Shown: positions 1-7,722 of the stretch, piece by piece
How positions within the stretch are numbered: the first letter of the stretch is position 1
Layout: each line of letters begins with the position of its first letter
Source of the DNA: CACORA01 sp044234625
Lineage (GTDB): Bacteria > Planctomycetota > Planctomycetia > Pirellulales > UBA1268
DNA length: 13,946 nt
NCBI GenBank assembly: GCA_044234625.1
Contig: JBIIIP010000082.1
Coordinates: 1 to 13,946, forward strand
Reading direction: 5' to 3'
Translations under genes and position numbers: made by a program
Notes under the pieces: generated by a model
The model's database searches: none
What the model was told of the DNA's origin: nothing
The model's input: only the letters and a program-made list of their open reading frames with translations

Positions 1-1
1 A

Positions 2-1960
2 ATTGATGGATTACGTACTGTCGCAATCCTTCCTGTGCTGATATTCCACATGGGATACGATTGGCTTCCAGGTGGTTACCTTGGCGTAGATGTATTCTTT
101 GTAATTTCCGGATACCTCATCACGACGATTCTATTGCGAGAGATGGAGTCAGGGCTATTTTCATTCCGCCAGTTTTGGGCGCGCAGAATTCGTCGCATTC
201 TCCCAGCTTTGATCGCGGTGTGCTTAGCTACGCTACTCGCCGCATGGGGAATTGCATTTCCGACCGATCGAATCGCCATTGGCCGACAGGCGACAGCCAC
301 GCTGCTTTCGGTGGCAAACATCTACTTTTGGCGGCAAGCCGGCGATTATTGGGGCGCGGAAGCAGAAAATTCACCTTTCTTACATGCGTGGTCCCTCGCG
401 GTTGAAGAGCAGTTCTACCTTCTCTTTCCATTGCTGCTTTACGCAATGATCCGCTGGGCCCCTAAACAAATAGCCTTGGGATTGGTGGTAGTTATAGGCG
501 TGAGCCTATCGCTATTTTTTTACGGAATAAACTCGCGCCCGGCAGCTGCTTTCTACCTCCTCCCCGCCCGCGCCTGGGAACTGACAACAGGCGCACTTTT
601 GGCATTCCGTTTATATAACAATTCGTTCGGGCTGGTGCCCTCATCGCTTACAGGCCCTGTCGCCTTACTCGGACTTTCGACGATCGTGGTGTCGTATTTC
701 CTTGTGCCCGCCTTCAGTGTGTGGGCGATCGGACCCGTTGTCGGCACCTCTCTGGTAATCGCGTGTGGAAAACAAGGCTTCGTCGGCGCACTATTGGGTA
801 ACCGTTGGGCTGCTGGGATCGGGCGAGTGTCTTACTCGTTATACCTGTGGCATTGGCCGGTCATTGTCTTGGGACGCTACATCACCCCCCAGCCACCGGG
901 GCTTCTGCTCGTGGCCTTTTTTGTAGCAGCAGCCCTTGCATCATATTTTCTCATAGAGTCGCCGCTTCGACGGCGGCCGAGAACGATCCCCGCGATCTCT
1001 TTTGCCTTCGCGTGCTGCCTCGGTCTCGCCGTTGCATCGACTATCTCAGGTCAAAAGACCTTTGATTTCTCGCAATTCGATACCCTGCCCGAATACTCCA
1101 CGGCTTACGACCTCCATCCGCGGCCGGAGCCCCTCGATACTTGGGGCACCAATCATCCGAATGCTATCGCTCAGGCGCCGCTTGCTCCCCCAGCGGCTTA
1201 CCGAGACGAAGGGCTCGTGGTAAGAGCGGGCGAAGGCCCGCCTCGGGTCGTCGTCCTCGGCGATTCCCACGGACTGATGTGGGCACACGCGATTCGGTTG
1301 GCTTGCGAGGAAATGTCTATCCAAGTCGCATTCTATTGCATTGCGGGCGTGAGTCCGTTTATCGACTTTCCGCCCAGTCGACATCAATTCACGCCAGTTT
1401 TAACAGCCGAAGAAAAATATGAGTTCGACGTCGCGCGCATTGCCCATATCGAACGATGGAAGCCGGCGCTCGTGTTCGTATGCGCCCGCTGGTCGAAGGT
1501 AAAGCCCCACACGGCCGACCCGCTTCTTGCCTTCCTGCAGCAGCACGCGAAACACACAGTACTGATTGAGCAACCACCTGAACTCATGTTTGCGGTCAGA
1601 AATGGGGTCGCAGCGCTTGCCGCATTCAAAGGGGTTCTTCCACGGGAAGGCGTGAAGCAGTTTCTCCCGGAAGGCAACAAGCGGGCGTACGAGGCAGGCC
1701 GAGCTGTAATGTCGTTCTCAGCTTCGCGATATCGCACCTGTATGGTCATGCCGACGCGCGACTTGTATGCCAATGGCCATGAGGTCTGCTTTCTCGATGG
1801 CAGATCACTCCTGTATCTCGATGACAACCATCAAACAACAAAGGGAACCTTGTTCGCACTTCCGCGTATCCGCGAATTGATTGCCGCTCTCGTTGAAGAC
1901 AACGCTTACCCCGCCCCCCCCGCCGTGGCTCCTTCTGCGCTTCAATCGGCACGGCAGTGA
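2..1960 (+). CDS. Acyltransferase-3 / SGNH O-acetyltransferase, 5' truncated by window edge
   Basis: Membrane O-acyltransferase of the OafA/OatA type, predicted to O-acetylate a surface glycan; the membrane domain moves the acyl group across the membrane and an extracytoplasmic SGNH domain transfers it (family knowledge). The reading frame is open from base 2 and already encodes the family's N-terminal signature Asp-Gly-Leu-Arg at 5-16, so the real start lies only about ten codons upstream; the internal GTG at 35 is not the start. Visible next are Phe-His at 44-49, a GGYLGVDVFFVISG segment, the SPFLHAWSLAVEEQFY motif from 371, and about ten hydrophobic segments to about 1060. The C-terminal domain has GDSH (1259-1270, nucleophile Ser) and a D-x-x-H (1820-1831), completing an SGNH triad. 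Length is normal for the fused family. GC content and third-position bias are lower than in genes after 4554. The target sugar cannot be read from sequence. Confidence 0.93.
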   Translation: MDGLRTVAILPVLIFHMGYDWLPGGYLGVDVFFVISGYLITTILLREMESGLFSFRQFWARRIRRILPALIAVCLATLLAAWGIAFPTDRIAIGRQATATLLSVANIYFWRQAGDYWGAEAENSPFLHAWSLAVEEQFYLLFPLLLYAMIRWAPKQIALGLVVVIGVSLSLFFYGINSRPAAAFYLLPARAWELTTGALLAFRLYNNSFGLVPSSLTGPVALLGLSTIVVSYFLVPAFSVWAIGPVVGTSLVIACGKQGFVGALLGNRWAAGIGRVSYSLYLWHWPVIVLGRYITPQPPGLLLVAFFVAAALASYFLIESPLRRRPRTIPAISFAFACCLGLAVASTISGQKTFDFSQFDTLPEYSTAYDLHPRPEPLDTWGTNHPNAIAQAPLAPPAAYRDEGLVVRAGEGPPRVVVLGDSHGLMWAHAIRLACEEMSIQVAFYCIAGVSPFIDFPPSRHQFTPVLTAEEKYEFDVARIAHIERWKPALVFVCARWSKVKPHTADPLLAFLQQHAKHTVLIEQPPELMFAVRNGVAALAAFKGVLPREGVKQFLPEGNKRAYEAGRAVMSFSASRYRTCMVMPTRDLYANGHEVCFLDGRSLLYLDDNHQTTKGTLFALPRIRELIAALVEDNAYPAPPAVAPSALQSARQ

Positions 1961-2059
1961 CGGTAACGTACTCGCGGCGTCTCGAACTCCGGAAAAACCT
2001 CCTATCCTCATTCGACTTGGCACTACCAAGCCACGCTAGGCACACAATGCACGCATGCA

Positions 2060-2091
2060 CTGCTCCGGGGTTCGCTCCCCAGCAGCCTTTT
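2060..2091 (+). terminator. Terminator-like hairpin after the acyltransferase gene
   Basis: CTGCT (2060-2064) and GGGG (2067-2070) pair with CCCC (2077-2080) and AGCAG (2081-2085) around a TTCGCT loop, with a two-base CC bulge. The stem is followed by CCTTTT. It lies about 100 bases after the acyltransferase stop, before the IS remnant, and fits a rho-independent terminator. The T-run is short, so it is only moderately convincing. The remaining bases of 1961-2207 hold nothing else I can support apart from a small CTTGG/CCAAG stem near 2015. Confidence 0.4.
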
Positions 2092-2207
2092 GAGAAGCCT
2101 CACTCTGGCGGGAAGTCTGAGATGCGGCTTTTGACACTTTCATAAAGTCGTGATAGTAGTGCGATCCACATATGAACCGCCCTGCCTACGTTACCGCCTT
2201 CGATAAA

Positions 2208-2236
2208 GCAACACCTCTTCTGTAAATCGCGGTTTT
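2208..2236 (+). repeat. IS terminal inverted repeat, left (transposase 3' side)
   Basis: Begins GCAACA, then a variable hexamer, then CTGTAAATCGC and GTT. Aligned with the reverse complement of 3380-3408 it matches at about 23 of 29 positions, including an unbroken 11-base core. Placement at the 3' side of the transposase remnant supports its role as the IS end. Confidence 0.7.
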
Positions 2237-2255
2237 CCGAGGTGGGGCATCTGAC

Positions 2256-3259
2256 TTCCATATTCAGGCAGGCACGTTCGGTTGCCCAATCGTCGCTAAT
2301 CTCGGAGAGGACGGCGGAGGCGAGTCTCAGGAGGGGGCTTCGCTCGGGAACAGCGTGGCGACCCACGTCCGGCGTTTGATCTCCTTGTTGAGCCGCTCAA
2401 GCCCGTTGGTCGTGCAAAGCCGCCGCCGGTGGGCGGCGGGCACCAGGAGGATGGTGAGGGCCTCGGGGACGTTCTCCTCGAGCCAGGCGGCGAGGTTGAG
2501 GAGCGGTTTTCTGGTAGCGGGCGACGACGTCGCGGAGTCGACGTTCGGCCTCGGCAGGCTCGTCGGCGTCGAAGACACGGCGGATGTCGCCAGCGACCTC
2601 CGCCCGCATGGTGATCTTCGGCACATGAGCCATGGCGTTTTGCATGAGATGGAACTGGCAGCGTTGCCAGGGCACTCCGGTGAGGACGGCCTGCCGAGCG
2701 GCCTTGAGCCCGACATGGTCGTCGCTGACGACGAGCTTGATACCACGCATGCCCCGATCGACGAGGCTCTGAAGGAAGGATCGCCAGTGCGTCTCGGCTT
2801 CGGACAGCTGCACGCTGCAGCCGAGGATGGTGCGCTTGCCCTCTGGGCCGATCCCGATCGCCGTGAGGAGGGCACAGGGCACGATCGCCCCGTCGTGACG
2901 GACCTTTTCGTAGCGGGCGTCAAGGATGAGGTAGGTGATCTCGCCGATTGGCCGGTTCCGCCAGGCAGCGCCCGGGGGTGGAACGGCCGCCCGTTCTCGT
3001 CGCGGTAGCCGCGCGTCTGCGGGATCCTCAGGTCGACCCGGCCGACACGGGTCTTGAGGGTCTTCGACTTGAATCCGTTGGCGTAGCCCTAACGGTCGCC
3101 AGTTCGCTGATGAGACTCGGCTTGGAGCACCTGCTCGCGCTCGATCTGCATGGCGTGATTCATGAGCGTCGCGAGGGCAGAGGCCATGGCAGTTGGGCCG
3201 TGCTCGATGAGCAGGGCCGTGAGGTCGTCGATCGCCGGACATTCATCTTGGTGGTTCAT
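2256..3259 (-). pseudogene. IS256-family (Mutator-type) transposase, inactivated by several lesions
   Basis: The remnant reads right to left. It starts at ATG 3259-3257 (MNHQDECPAIDDLTALL). An in-frame TAG stands at 3091-3089, just before GYANGFKSKTLKTRVG. Near 2964-2970 the frame jumps from FHPRAL to AWRNRPIGEITYLILDARYEK; from memory of the family about 55 residues normally lie between, so there is an internal deletion that is not a multiple of three. A one-base insertion near 2498 separates RYQKTAP from NLAAWLEE. A one-base loss near 2333 separates FPSEA from LLRLASAVLSEISDDW. The three acidic catalytic positions of the DDE class are all still recognisable (LDARY, VVSDDH, NGLERLN) but lie in different frames. 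Homology fades after RACLNME at about 2256. A functional product is not possible without correcting all lesions. Sequencing error would not explain the deletion. Confidence 0.9.
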
Positions 3260-3379
3260 CGCAGGTTTCTTCTTGGTGGCTTATGACACTTCCAAGAAAA
3301 CCTCGATGACCCACCTCTTCAACTCGTGTCGCCGTCTGGTGGCCGCCCTCGTCTCGCTTCGCTCGACTCGGTCAGCCAT

Positions 3380-3408
3380 ACAACGGCGATTTACAGAAAG
3401 AATGTTGC
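3380..3408 (-). repeat. IS terminal inverted repeat, right (transposase 5' side)
   Basis: Reverse complement begins GCAACA, then six bases, then CTGTAAATCGC, pairing with 2208-2236 at about 23 of 29 positions. It lies about 120 bases upstream of the transposase start codon, which leaves room for the transposase promoter, as usual in this family. Confidence 0.7.
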
Positions 3409-3548
3409 AGTAAGCTAGTGTGCCACCGCCACTTAGATATGGTACGTTTTGCACGTTGGTTTTGCCTGCCTAATGATGTTCCCGAGACACGAGGTCAGCG
3501 CGTCACAACCTCAAAACCATTTGCCTTAGATCCCCCGAGATTACACAG

Positions 3549-4412
3549 ATGAGAAACTGCAGCGTCTGCTTGGCAACAGGCCGGAAACAGGTCGGCGAAC
3601 AGTTAGGCTGGACGATATGGGAGTGTTCTCGCTGTGCATTTCACTACGCGACACCGGGGGCAACCGCTAAGCAACCCGACTATTCAGAGAATTACTTCGA
3701 TGCTTTCATTTGTCGCGATGACAGCGAAGAGTGGCGACGATTCTACAAAGGGACTCTCGACACCATTCGGCGAAACGCTCCCGGCCTTCGGCTTCTGGAC
3801 GCTGGAAGCGGTGCAAGTAGATTCGGACCGACTGCGGGCCAAGAGGGGTGGCACGTTACCGCAGTCGATGGGTCATCCGCAGCCATCAAATACCTCAATC
3901 AGAACTTCGACATCCGCGCTGAAGTAGCTGATTTGAACAAACGGCACGCCTTGGTCACCTCACTTGGCGAAGATTGCAAATTCGATGCTGTGAATTCTTT
4001 TCATGTGATCGAACATCTGGCAAATCCAGACGCATACTTGGCGGGAATTTATGATTGCCTCGTTCCCAGCGGATGTTTGCATCTTGGGCTTCCGATATAC
4101 CCATGGCATCGAGTCCGATTTCACGAGGCCCTTTTTCGCCTTGGAGTTGCGAACCACCACTTTAATCTCGGAATTCCTGACCATATTGCGTTTTTCGACA
4201 CCCGCACGATAAGGCTGCTTCTCAAGCGAATTGGCTTTCGCGTACAAAGCGTAGAGAGATCAGCGTACACTTCGATCTACGAAATCGCACGGGGCTGGTC
4301 GTCTTGTGGCGCTCTTCGCCGTACGGCGAGGGGGCTTATCCGATCTATCGCGCCGCTGTCATCACGAGTTGGATTCTTCAACCACATCATTATTCTCGCA
4401 AAGAAGGGGTGA
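3549..4412 (+). CDS. Class I SAM-dependent methyltransferase with N-terminal CxxC pair
   Basis: A 287-residue cytoplasmic methyltransferase of the UbiE/Methyltransf_23 type often found in polysaccharide clusters, probably methylating a sugar or glycan intermediate. Two CxxC pairs (Cys4/Cys7 and Cys26/Cys29) form a probable zinc ribbon at the N terminus, a layout known in sugar methyltransferases of this group. The SAM-binding motif I LLDAGSGAS lies at residues 82-90, an acidic strand-2 end VTAVDGSS at 103-110, and the post-motif FHVIEHL at 151-157. The rest fits the usual Rossmann fold, ending in IIILAKKG. ATG 3549 is taken as start because the first CxxC follows immediately; no clear Shine-Dalgarno site precedes it. 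The gene stands alone between the IS remnant and the ligase gene (141-base gap). Its GC content is lower and its codon use more relaxed than in downstream genes. The exact substrate is unknown. Confidence 0.88.
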   Translation: MRNCSVCLATGRKQVGEQLGWTIWECSRCAFHYATPGATAKQPDYSENYFDAFICRDDSEEWRRFYKGTLDTIRRNAPGLRLLDAGSGASRFGPTAGQEGWHVTAVDGSSAAIKYLNQNFDIRAEVADLNKRHALVTSLGEDCKFDAVNSFHVIEHLANPDAYLAGIYDCLVPSGCLHLGLPIYPWHRVRFHEALFRLGVANHHFNLGIPDHIAFFDTRTIRLLLKRIGFRVQSVERSAYTSIYEIARGWSSCGALRRTARGLIRSIAPLSSRVGFFNHIIILAKKG

Positions 4413-4537
4413 CTATTCATTTTTTGATACGGCCGGCAGATTGACAGCTTGGTCAAATAAGCGATTGTTCTTGCCATGCCAAGCTATGGGAGTTGACCAC
4501 GGGTTACGAACGCGGCGTAAGACGCTCAGAAGCCCGA

Positions 4538-4543
4538 TAAAAT
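4538..4543 (+). promoter_or_regulatory. Possible -10 element before the ligase-like gene
   Basis: TAAAAT sits ten bases before the ATG at 4554 in an otherwise GC-rich stretch. If used, it would give a nearly leaderless transcript, which fits the absence of any Shine-Dalgarno site. No good -35 hexamer stands 16-18 bases upstream, although a perfect TTGACA occurs further away at 4441-4446. Weak evidence. Confidence 0.22.
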
Positions 4544-4553
4544 TAAGCGCCTT

Positions 4554-6455
4554 ATGCGTCCCACTTCGGTCCGTCCATCTCGTCCCACCGTACCCGGCCC
4601 GTTATCTGAACGCGTAGCAGTCGGCCTGCTCTGTTTAGGGGCCCTGGCCGGGCCGCTCTTGCTGGGTTCCACGGGGCCTTGGGCCCGGCTGGGGCTTGAA
4701 GCCATCATGGCGGTTGCCGCCTCGCTTTGGGCGGCCTCCAGCTCCCGCCATTCCCGCAAATTGCTCCTTCCCCTGGCCGTTGCGGGGCTTTTCCTGTTCC
4801 AGCTCGTGCCGTTGCCGGACAGCGTTCTCGTGAACCTCGCCCCCGTTTCCGCTGGCCGCTGGAAAGTGGCCCGCGAAGGAATGGCGGCTGCTTGGGCACC
4901 TATCGCGCTCGACCCAGGAGCAACCGCCGCGGCGATTCGGCGACTGCTTCTCGGGCTGGCCACAATCGCTGCCGTGGCGGATCTCGGCCGAACTCCTGTC
5001 TACCGCCGCTGGTTTTACACGGCGCTTGCCGCCTCCGCCGGCCTCATCTGGGCTGCTGGGATCGCGTTTCCCATCGACCCCGAAAATCGGACGGTGATGG
5101 GCATCTTTAATCTCCAGGGGCCGATCCATTTTTGGAAAACCCCCGAACGCGCTCCGGTGCAGACCTCCGGCGTCGGGTATCTCGATTGGGTGACCGTCGG
5201 AGATCAGCGGTATCAAGCCGACGACCCCATTAATGGAGATGGGTTTGGGTCGTATATCTACAGCAATCACTTCGCCAACGCGCTGTGCCTCACGCTGCCT
5301 TTCGCGTGGGCTCTTTGGATGATGATCTCCGCCCGGCGGAAACTGCCGAATGCCGTTCGGTTTGCCGTGCTTCTCGCTTCAATGGCGATTGCGGGCTGGA
5401 CGACCGGAGGAATGGCGCACTCGCGGGCCGGAACAGCATCGCTGGCGTTTGCGGCGGTCGCGTATGGGGCGCTCATTGCCCATTCACGGGTGGTCAGGTG
5501 GCTAGCGGGGGGCGCGGCCGTGGCGATTTCCCTCGGGCTGATCGTTTTTGTGGCCGTGCTTCAAGGGCCGCTGGTGGGCCTGCTCGGGCTTTTGTCGCAG
5601 CCGCTCCAGGAGCAATTCGCGCCGGTCCTGGCCAATACCCGAATCGTGGCAGCCCAGATGGCGGGACGAATGTTTCTGGCGTCGCCTCTCTTCGGCACCG
5701 GGCTCGGCAGTTATGGCGATCTTTATGCAGTGCTGCAGCGGAGCGACAACACGCTCTATTTCGCCCACAACGACTACGCGCAACTGCTCGCGGAATCCGG
5801 CCTGCTCGGCTTGGGCCTGCTCGGCGCGGCCGCTTGGGTACTCGGCAACCGATTTTGGTGGTTTTGCCGCACGCGAGGCCCGGGCAGCCGAACGATCGAC
5901 GCGGGGGCGTGGGCCGCAGTTGCAGGCGCTATGGCCCATTCCGTCTTTGACTGGAACATGCACGCACCCGCCAACGCGTTTCTCGCCTGCATCGTCGCGG
6001 GCTTGGCGTTGTCGAGCGTCGCGGTCAGTGGCAACGTCAATCCGGCTGCCCCCAATCCGCGAGCCCGAATCGCAGCGGCAATCCTTTTTTCCTCGTGCTG
6101 CCTGGCCGTCGTGCCGCTGCTGGCCCGCGACGCATGGACTGCCGACACCCTCGATGCCTTGCGGCGTGCCAACACCGCCGCCCGACTGGCAATACTCAAG
6201 GCCGATGCGCCTTCAGCGGCGCCGCGGCTCACCGCCGCGATCGCCCGCGGTGACCAGGCCGCCCGGTTCGATCCTGGCAGCTGGCAACTATCCGTATTGC
6301 TCGGGCAGGCCAACCTCCACCTGGCAACTGAGCCAATGCCCATCGCAAACGCCAAGGCCCACCGCGCTGCAGCCGATCAATGGTTCAAAGCGGCCCGCCG
6401 CAAGAGCGCCACCACCCGCGGCCTGGCAGAGTCGCCGCCCGCCCCGAAGCGATAA
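4554..6455 (+). CDS. O-antigen ligase / Wzy-type polymerase family membrane protein
   Basis: A 633-residue polytopic inner-membrane protein of the O-antigen ligase/polymerase superfamily, which joins lipid-linked glycan to an acceptor or polymerises repeat units on the periplasmic face. About a dozen hydrophobic segments are visible, in two blocks (roughly residues 20-170 and 240-525). Family hallmarks are YSNHFAN (237-242), HSRAGTASL (289-297, conserved Arg) and GTGLGSYGDL (381-390). They continue with YFAHNDYAQLLAESGLLG (402-419, conserved His) and FDWNMHAPAN (465-474). The segment between about 175 and 240 is a soluble loop. After the last membrane helix (about 508-524), residues 525-633 form an Ala-rich, helical, TPR-like tail (RFDPGSWQLSVLLGQANL). 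Ligase and polymerase cannot be told apart by sequence alone. ATG 4554 is the first start in frame near the promoter-like TAAAAT. High GC, like all later genes. Confidence 0.85.
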   Translation: MRPTSVRPSRPTVPGPLSERVAVGLLCLGALAGPLLLGSTGPWARLGLEAIMAVAASLWAASSSRHSRKLLLPLAVAGLFLFQLVPLPDSVLVNLAPVSAGRWKVAREGMAAAWAPIALDPGATAAAIRRLLLGLATIAAVADLGRTPVYRRWFYTALAASAGLIWAAGIAFPIDPENRTVMGIFNLQGPIHFWKTPERAPVQTSGVGYLDWVTVGDQRYQADDPINGDGFGSYIYSNHFANALCLTLPFAWALWMMISARRKLPNAVRFAVLLASMAIAGWTTGGMAHSRAGTASLAFAAVAYGALIAHSRVVRWLAGGAAVAISLGLIVFVAVLQGPLVGLLGLLSQPLQEQFAPVLANTRIVAAQMAGRMFLASPLFGTGLGSYGDLYAVLQRSDNTLYFAHNDYAQLLAESGLLGLGLLGAAAWVLGNRFWWFCRTRGPGSRTIDAGAWAAVAGAMAHSVFDWNMHAPANAFLACIVAGLALSSVAVSGNVNPAAPNPRARIAAAILFSSCCLAVVPLLARDAWTADTLDALRRANTAARLAILKADAPSAAPRLTAAIARGDQAARFDPGSWQLSVLLGQANLHLATEPMPIANAKAHRAAADQWFKAARRKSATTRGLAESPPAPKR

Positions 6456-6521
6456 GGGCCATTCGCAAGATCCCTGTCGACGAGTTCGGCTACGCTCCAT
6501 CGCGGGGCTATCATCGACACG

Positions 6522-7658
6522 ATGAACATTCTTCATGTCGTTGCCGGACTGCCACCGACCGGGGGAGGGATCGCGGAAACCGTGCCGCGGCTCGCAGCAG
6601 CAACCGCTCGGCTCGGGCATCGCGTGACGATCGCGACCATCGCTGGCAACGATACGCCGACCGCGGCAGCCGATGCGGCAGCGGCCGCGGGCGTGGAGAT
6701 CATGAGGTTTCACCCATCGGCACCGCACTTTCTCTATTTTTCCCGGGAGATGAGCCGCCGCTTGCCTGAGCTCGTGGCCCGCGCGGATGTCGTGCACGTG
6801 CACTCGCAGTGGACCTTTCCGGTATGGTGGGCTGCACAGTGCGCGATAGAGGCCGGGAAGCCTTTCGTGATGTCGCCGCATGGCTGCCTCGCCCCCGTGG
6901 CCCTCACCCGCTCGGCGTGGAAGAAGCGCCTGGCTGGTCTCTTAGACAGGCGTTGTCTGCGGCAGGCCGCGGCGATCCACGCAACCAGCGATGCCGAAAG
7001 GCAGTGGATCGAGCACTATCTCGGCAGCCATCCGCGAATCGACGTGATTCCCAATGGAGTGGACGTCCTGGGCCCAAAGCCGCCGCCAGAGCCGGGGAAC
7101 AGAACACGACGGGCCCTTTTTCTTGGCCGCTTGCACCCGATAAAGGGGCTCGACCTGCTGCTCGAGGCTTGGGGGATTGCCAACCGCGATGCTACCGCAA
7201 GCAACGCCTGGGAACTCGTAATCGCCGGCCCAGACGAACAGGGGACGCAAACACTCCTTGAGCGGCAGGCTCGGCGGCTGGGGCTTTCGACCGTGCGATT
7301 CGCAGGCCCGGTCTACGGCCACGACAAGGCACGGGCCTTCAGGGATGCAGACATCGTCTTGGTTCCGTCTCGCAGCGAGAGCTTCGGCATCGTGGTGGCC
7401 GAGGCACTTGCTGCCGGAGTGCCGGTGATCACGACGAAAGCCGCGCCGTGGGGCGAAATCCAGGGATCATGCGGCTGGTGGGTGGACGTGGCGGCCGAGC
7501 CGATCGGGCGGGCGCTCGCGGAGGCCATGCGGCTTACCGATGACCAACGCGCAGCCATGGGGGCCCGAGGGCGATCGCTCGTCGAGTCAAAGTATGAGTG
7601 GGCGATCGTGGCGCGAGCGATGGAGCAACTCTACCGGGAGGTGGCAGGAGCCGGGTGA
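6522..7658 (+). CDS. Glycosyltransferase family 4 (GT-B) protein
   Basis: A 378-residue cytoplasmic GT-B glycosyltransferase predicted to add a sugar from a nucleotide donor to a lipid-linked glycan. N-terminal acceptor domain: MNILHVVAGLPPTGGGIAE with the glycine loop at residues 13-16, VVHVHSQW (90-97) and MSPHG (117-121). C-terminal donor domain: LFLGRLHPIKGLD (199-211, with the Arg/Lys pair that contacts the donor phosphates) and RSESFGIVVAEALAAGVPVITT (284-305). The last motif carries the E-x7-E pair at Glu286 and Glu294 that defines GT4 retaining enzymes. Full length for the family. It starts 66 bases after the ligase stop and may be co-transcribed with it. ATG 6522 is chosen because the family's N-terminal strand begins there. 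It converges on the AsnB-like gene. Donor and linkage cannot be inferred. Confidence 0.92.
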   Translation: MNILHVVAGLPPTGGGIAETVPRLAAATARLGHRVTIATIAGNDTPTAAADAAAAAGVEIMRFHPSAPHFLYFSREMSRRLPELVARADVVHVHSQWTFPVWWAAQCAIEAGKPFVMSPHGCLAPVALTRSAWKKRLAGLLDRRCLRQAAAIHATSDAERQWIEHYLGSHPRIDVIPNGVDVLGPKPPPEPGNRTRRALFLGRLHPIKGLDLLLEAWGIANRDATASNAWELVIAGPDEQGTQTLLERQARRLGLSTVRFAGPVYGHDKARAFRDADIVLVPSRSESFGIVVAEALAAGVPVITTKAAPWGEIQGSCGWWVDVAAEPIGRALAEAMRLTDDQRAAMGARGRSLVESKYEWAIVARAMEQLYREVAGAG

Positions 7659-7722
7659 TCGGCAGAAGCCTGCATCGCTCGGCGGAATCGACGGATGAGG
7701 AAAGCCGCAATCGGTGCAGCGC

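Larger units (their letters stand above)
2208..3408 (-). mobile_element. Degenerate IS256-family insertion sequence
   Basis: A 1.2-kb element bounded by imperfect terminal inverted repeats (2208-2236 and 3380-3408) and filled by a broken minus-strand IS256/Mutator-type transposase gene. The size is slightly below the 1.3-1.5 kb usual for the family, as expected from the internal deletion in the transposase. Comparing nine bases on each side (2199-2207 against 3409-3417) shows no clean target duplication. The element is therefore old, its flanks have been rearranged, or the true tips lie a few bases away from those given. It separates the acyltransferase from the methyltransferase gene. Confidence 0.85.

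Noticed and set aside
35..1960. GTG at 35 as the acyltransferase start
   Set aside because: The frame is open to the window edge and the upstream codons encode the conserved Asp-Gly-Leu-Arg signature of the family, so the gene begins outside the window.
2060..2085. tRNA T-arm-like sequence GGGGTTCGCTCCCC
   Set aside because: The loop is six bases and lacks the invariant A of the T-loop; no acceptor, D or anticodon arm is found upstream. It is better read as a terminator-like hairpin.
2355..3008. Plus-strand open frame of 217 codons across the IS remnant
   Set aside because: Antisense of the transposase remnant, which has unmistakable IS256-family motifs on the minus strand.
3449..3476. Promoter-like pair TTGCAC / TAATGA before the methyltransferase gene
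   Set aside because: Both hexamers match the consensus poorly and the spacing is 16 bases; such matches are expected by chance in an AT-richer gap.
5548..6525. Plus-strand open frame of 325 codons within the ligase-like gene
   Set aside because: Alternate frame of the membrane protein gene; Arg/Ser/Pro-rich translation with no membrane segments or motifs, as expected for an out-of-frame read of high-GC coding DNA.
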